From Mesorhizobium sp. (GTDB lineage Bacteria; Pseudomonadota; Alphaproteobacteria; Rhizobiales; Rhizobiaceae): a DNA stretch of 15,192 nucleotides. The stretch lies in assembly GCA_019509685.1 (NCBI GenBank), contig JAEKLU010000264.1, positions 1-15,192 of the forward strand, read 5' to 3'. The notes beneath the pieces are model-generated. The model was not told where the DNA came from, ran no database searches, and was given only the letters and a program-made list of their open reading frames with translations. This document shows positions 14,754 to 15,192 of the stretch, piece after piece (position 1 is the first letter of the stretch; each line of letters begins with the position of its first letter). The translations under genes were made by a program, and so were the position numbers.

Positions 14754-14785
14754 AAACGGACCGGTTCAAAGTTGTCGAACCGTTT
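14754..14785. promoter_or_regulatory. Second dyad (AAACGG...CCGTTT) upstream of the TetR gene
   Basis: The outer arms AAACGG (14754-14759) and CCGTTT (14780-14785) and the inner arms CGGTTC (14762-14767) and GAACCG (14777-14782) form nested inverted repeats. The half AAACGG-A-CCGGTT is itself nearly palindromic. Half-sites of this AACGGNCCGTT type are common in TetR operators, so it is the best candidate for autoregulation. Confidence 0.5.
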
Positions 14786-14882
14786 ATGCCGTGCGTTGGG
14801 CGCGGCCAGAACGCCCCTTGCGCGGCGGCGCGCTATCGGGCAAACCGGCCCTTCTCCGCTTTATTGCCGCTCCGGGGTCCCG

Positions 14883-15192
14883 ATGTCCGCTACGATTTCG
14901 CCGCTCGCACCGAAGAAATATCCCAAGATGCCGGTCATCGAAGGCGTGCGCATCGCGACCGCCGAGGCAGGCATCAAATACAAGGGCCGCACCGATCTGC
15001 TGGCCATGGTCTTCGATCCGGGCACCACGGTCGCCGGGGTCTTCACCAAGTCGAAATGCCCATCGGCGCCCGTGGATTACTGCCGCCACAACTTAGCCGC
15101 CGGCAAGGCGCGCGTGCTGGTCGTCAATTCAGGCAACGCCAATGCCTTCACCGGCAAGAAGGGCATGGCTTCCACGGCACTGACCGGCGAAG
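14883..15192 (+). CDS. argJ: ArgJ, bifunctional ornithine acetyltransferase/N-acetylglutamate synthase (5' part)
   Basis: The first 103 codons of argJ, continuing past the window end. The reading frame gives [14 protein letters not shown], then [28 protein letters not shown], with the conserved T-x-V-A-G-V-F-T-x-S-x-C-P-S-A-P-V near residues 48-65 and [14 protein letters not shown] near 78-91. This is the alpha-subunit region; the autoprocessing Thr lies beyond the window. ArgJ moves the acetyl group from N-acetylornithine to glutamate in the cyclic arginine pathway, in the cytosol. The ATG at 14883 has only a weak ribosome site. It is divergent from the TetR gene. The secA / PPIase / argJ grouping is what I recall from Mesorhizobium-type genomes. 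Confidence 0.93.
   Translation, partial: MSATISPLAPKKYPKMPVIEGVRIATAEAGIKYKGRTDLLAMVFDPGTTVAGVFTKSKCPSAPVDYCRHNLAAGKARVLVVNSGNANAFTGKKGMASTALTGE

Noticed and set aside
1..15192. Insertion sequence, phage or defence genes
   Set aside because: No transposase, integrase, nuclease, methylase or phage structural protein was recognised in any frame.

Overview
The window looks like chromosomal DNA of a high-GC alphaproteobacterium of the Rhizobiales, most likely Mesorhizobium or a close relative. The signs are strong G/C bias at third codon positions, the order secA / divergent parvulin-type PPIase / TetR / argJ, a lipopolysaccharide-type flippase beside a BioF2-like acetyltransferase, and intergenic palindromes of the kind scattered through rhizobial genomes. 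The genus is inferred from gene order and remembered sequence style; no search was run.

Layout. (1) 1-1760: an accessory-looking block of small redox genes on the + strand: the 3' end of a short-chain dehydrogenase, an F420-reductase-like NAD(P)-binding protein and an NTF2/SnoaL-like protein. It ends in a frameshifted C-terminal remnant of a LysR regulator on the - strand. (2) 1818-5727: a - strand cluster read from flippase to BioF2/GNAT-like acetyltransferase (TGATG overlap) to a secreted YVTN beta-propeller, with a terminator-like hairpin at the end. (3) 5963-7110: three small - strand genes: a secreted protein of unknown function, a candidate 49-residue basic protein followed by a Rho-independent terminator, and a DUF4242 protein. 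(4) 7355-9940: a large AAA-ATPase/LuxR regulator on the + strand, divergent from the DUF4242 gene. (5) 9959-10136: a run of intergenic palindromes ending exactly at the secA stop codon. (6) 10134-14046: secA (-) and a divergent periplasmic PpiC/SurA-type foldase (+). (7) 14099-15192: a TetR regulator (-) divergent from argJ (+, cut by the window end), with two palindromes between them.

How the genes work together. SecA drives export of unfolded proteins, and the parvulin PPIase is itself exported and helps fold such clients. The flippase and acetyltransferase probably act on a cell-surface or capsular polysaccharide, while the propeller protein is exported and its role is unknown. The LuxR-type ATPase probably controls the divergent DUF4242 gene and/or itself. 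ArgJ serves the cyclic arginine pathway.

Most of the window is ordinary core genome. The most unusual items are the decayed LysR gene at an apparent recombination junction, the unannotated-looking small ORF at 6567-6716, the palindrome between the DUF4242 and LuxR genes, the G-quadruplex motif upstream of the flippase, and the stacked repeats beside secA. I see no convincing new multi-gene defence or mobile system.
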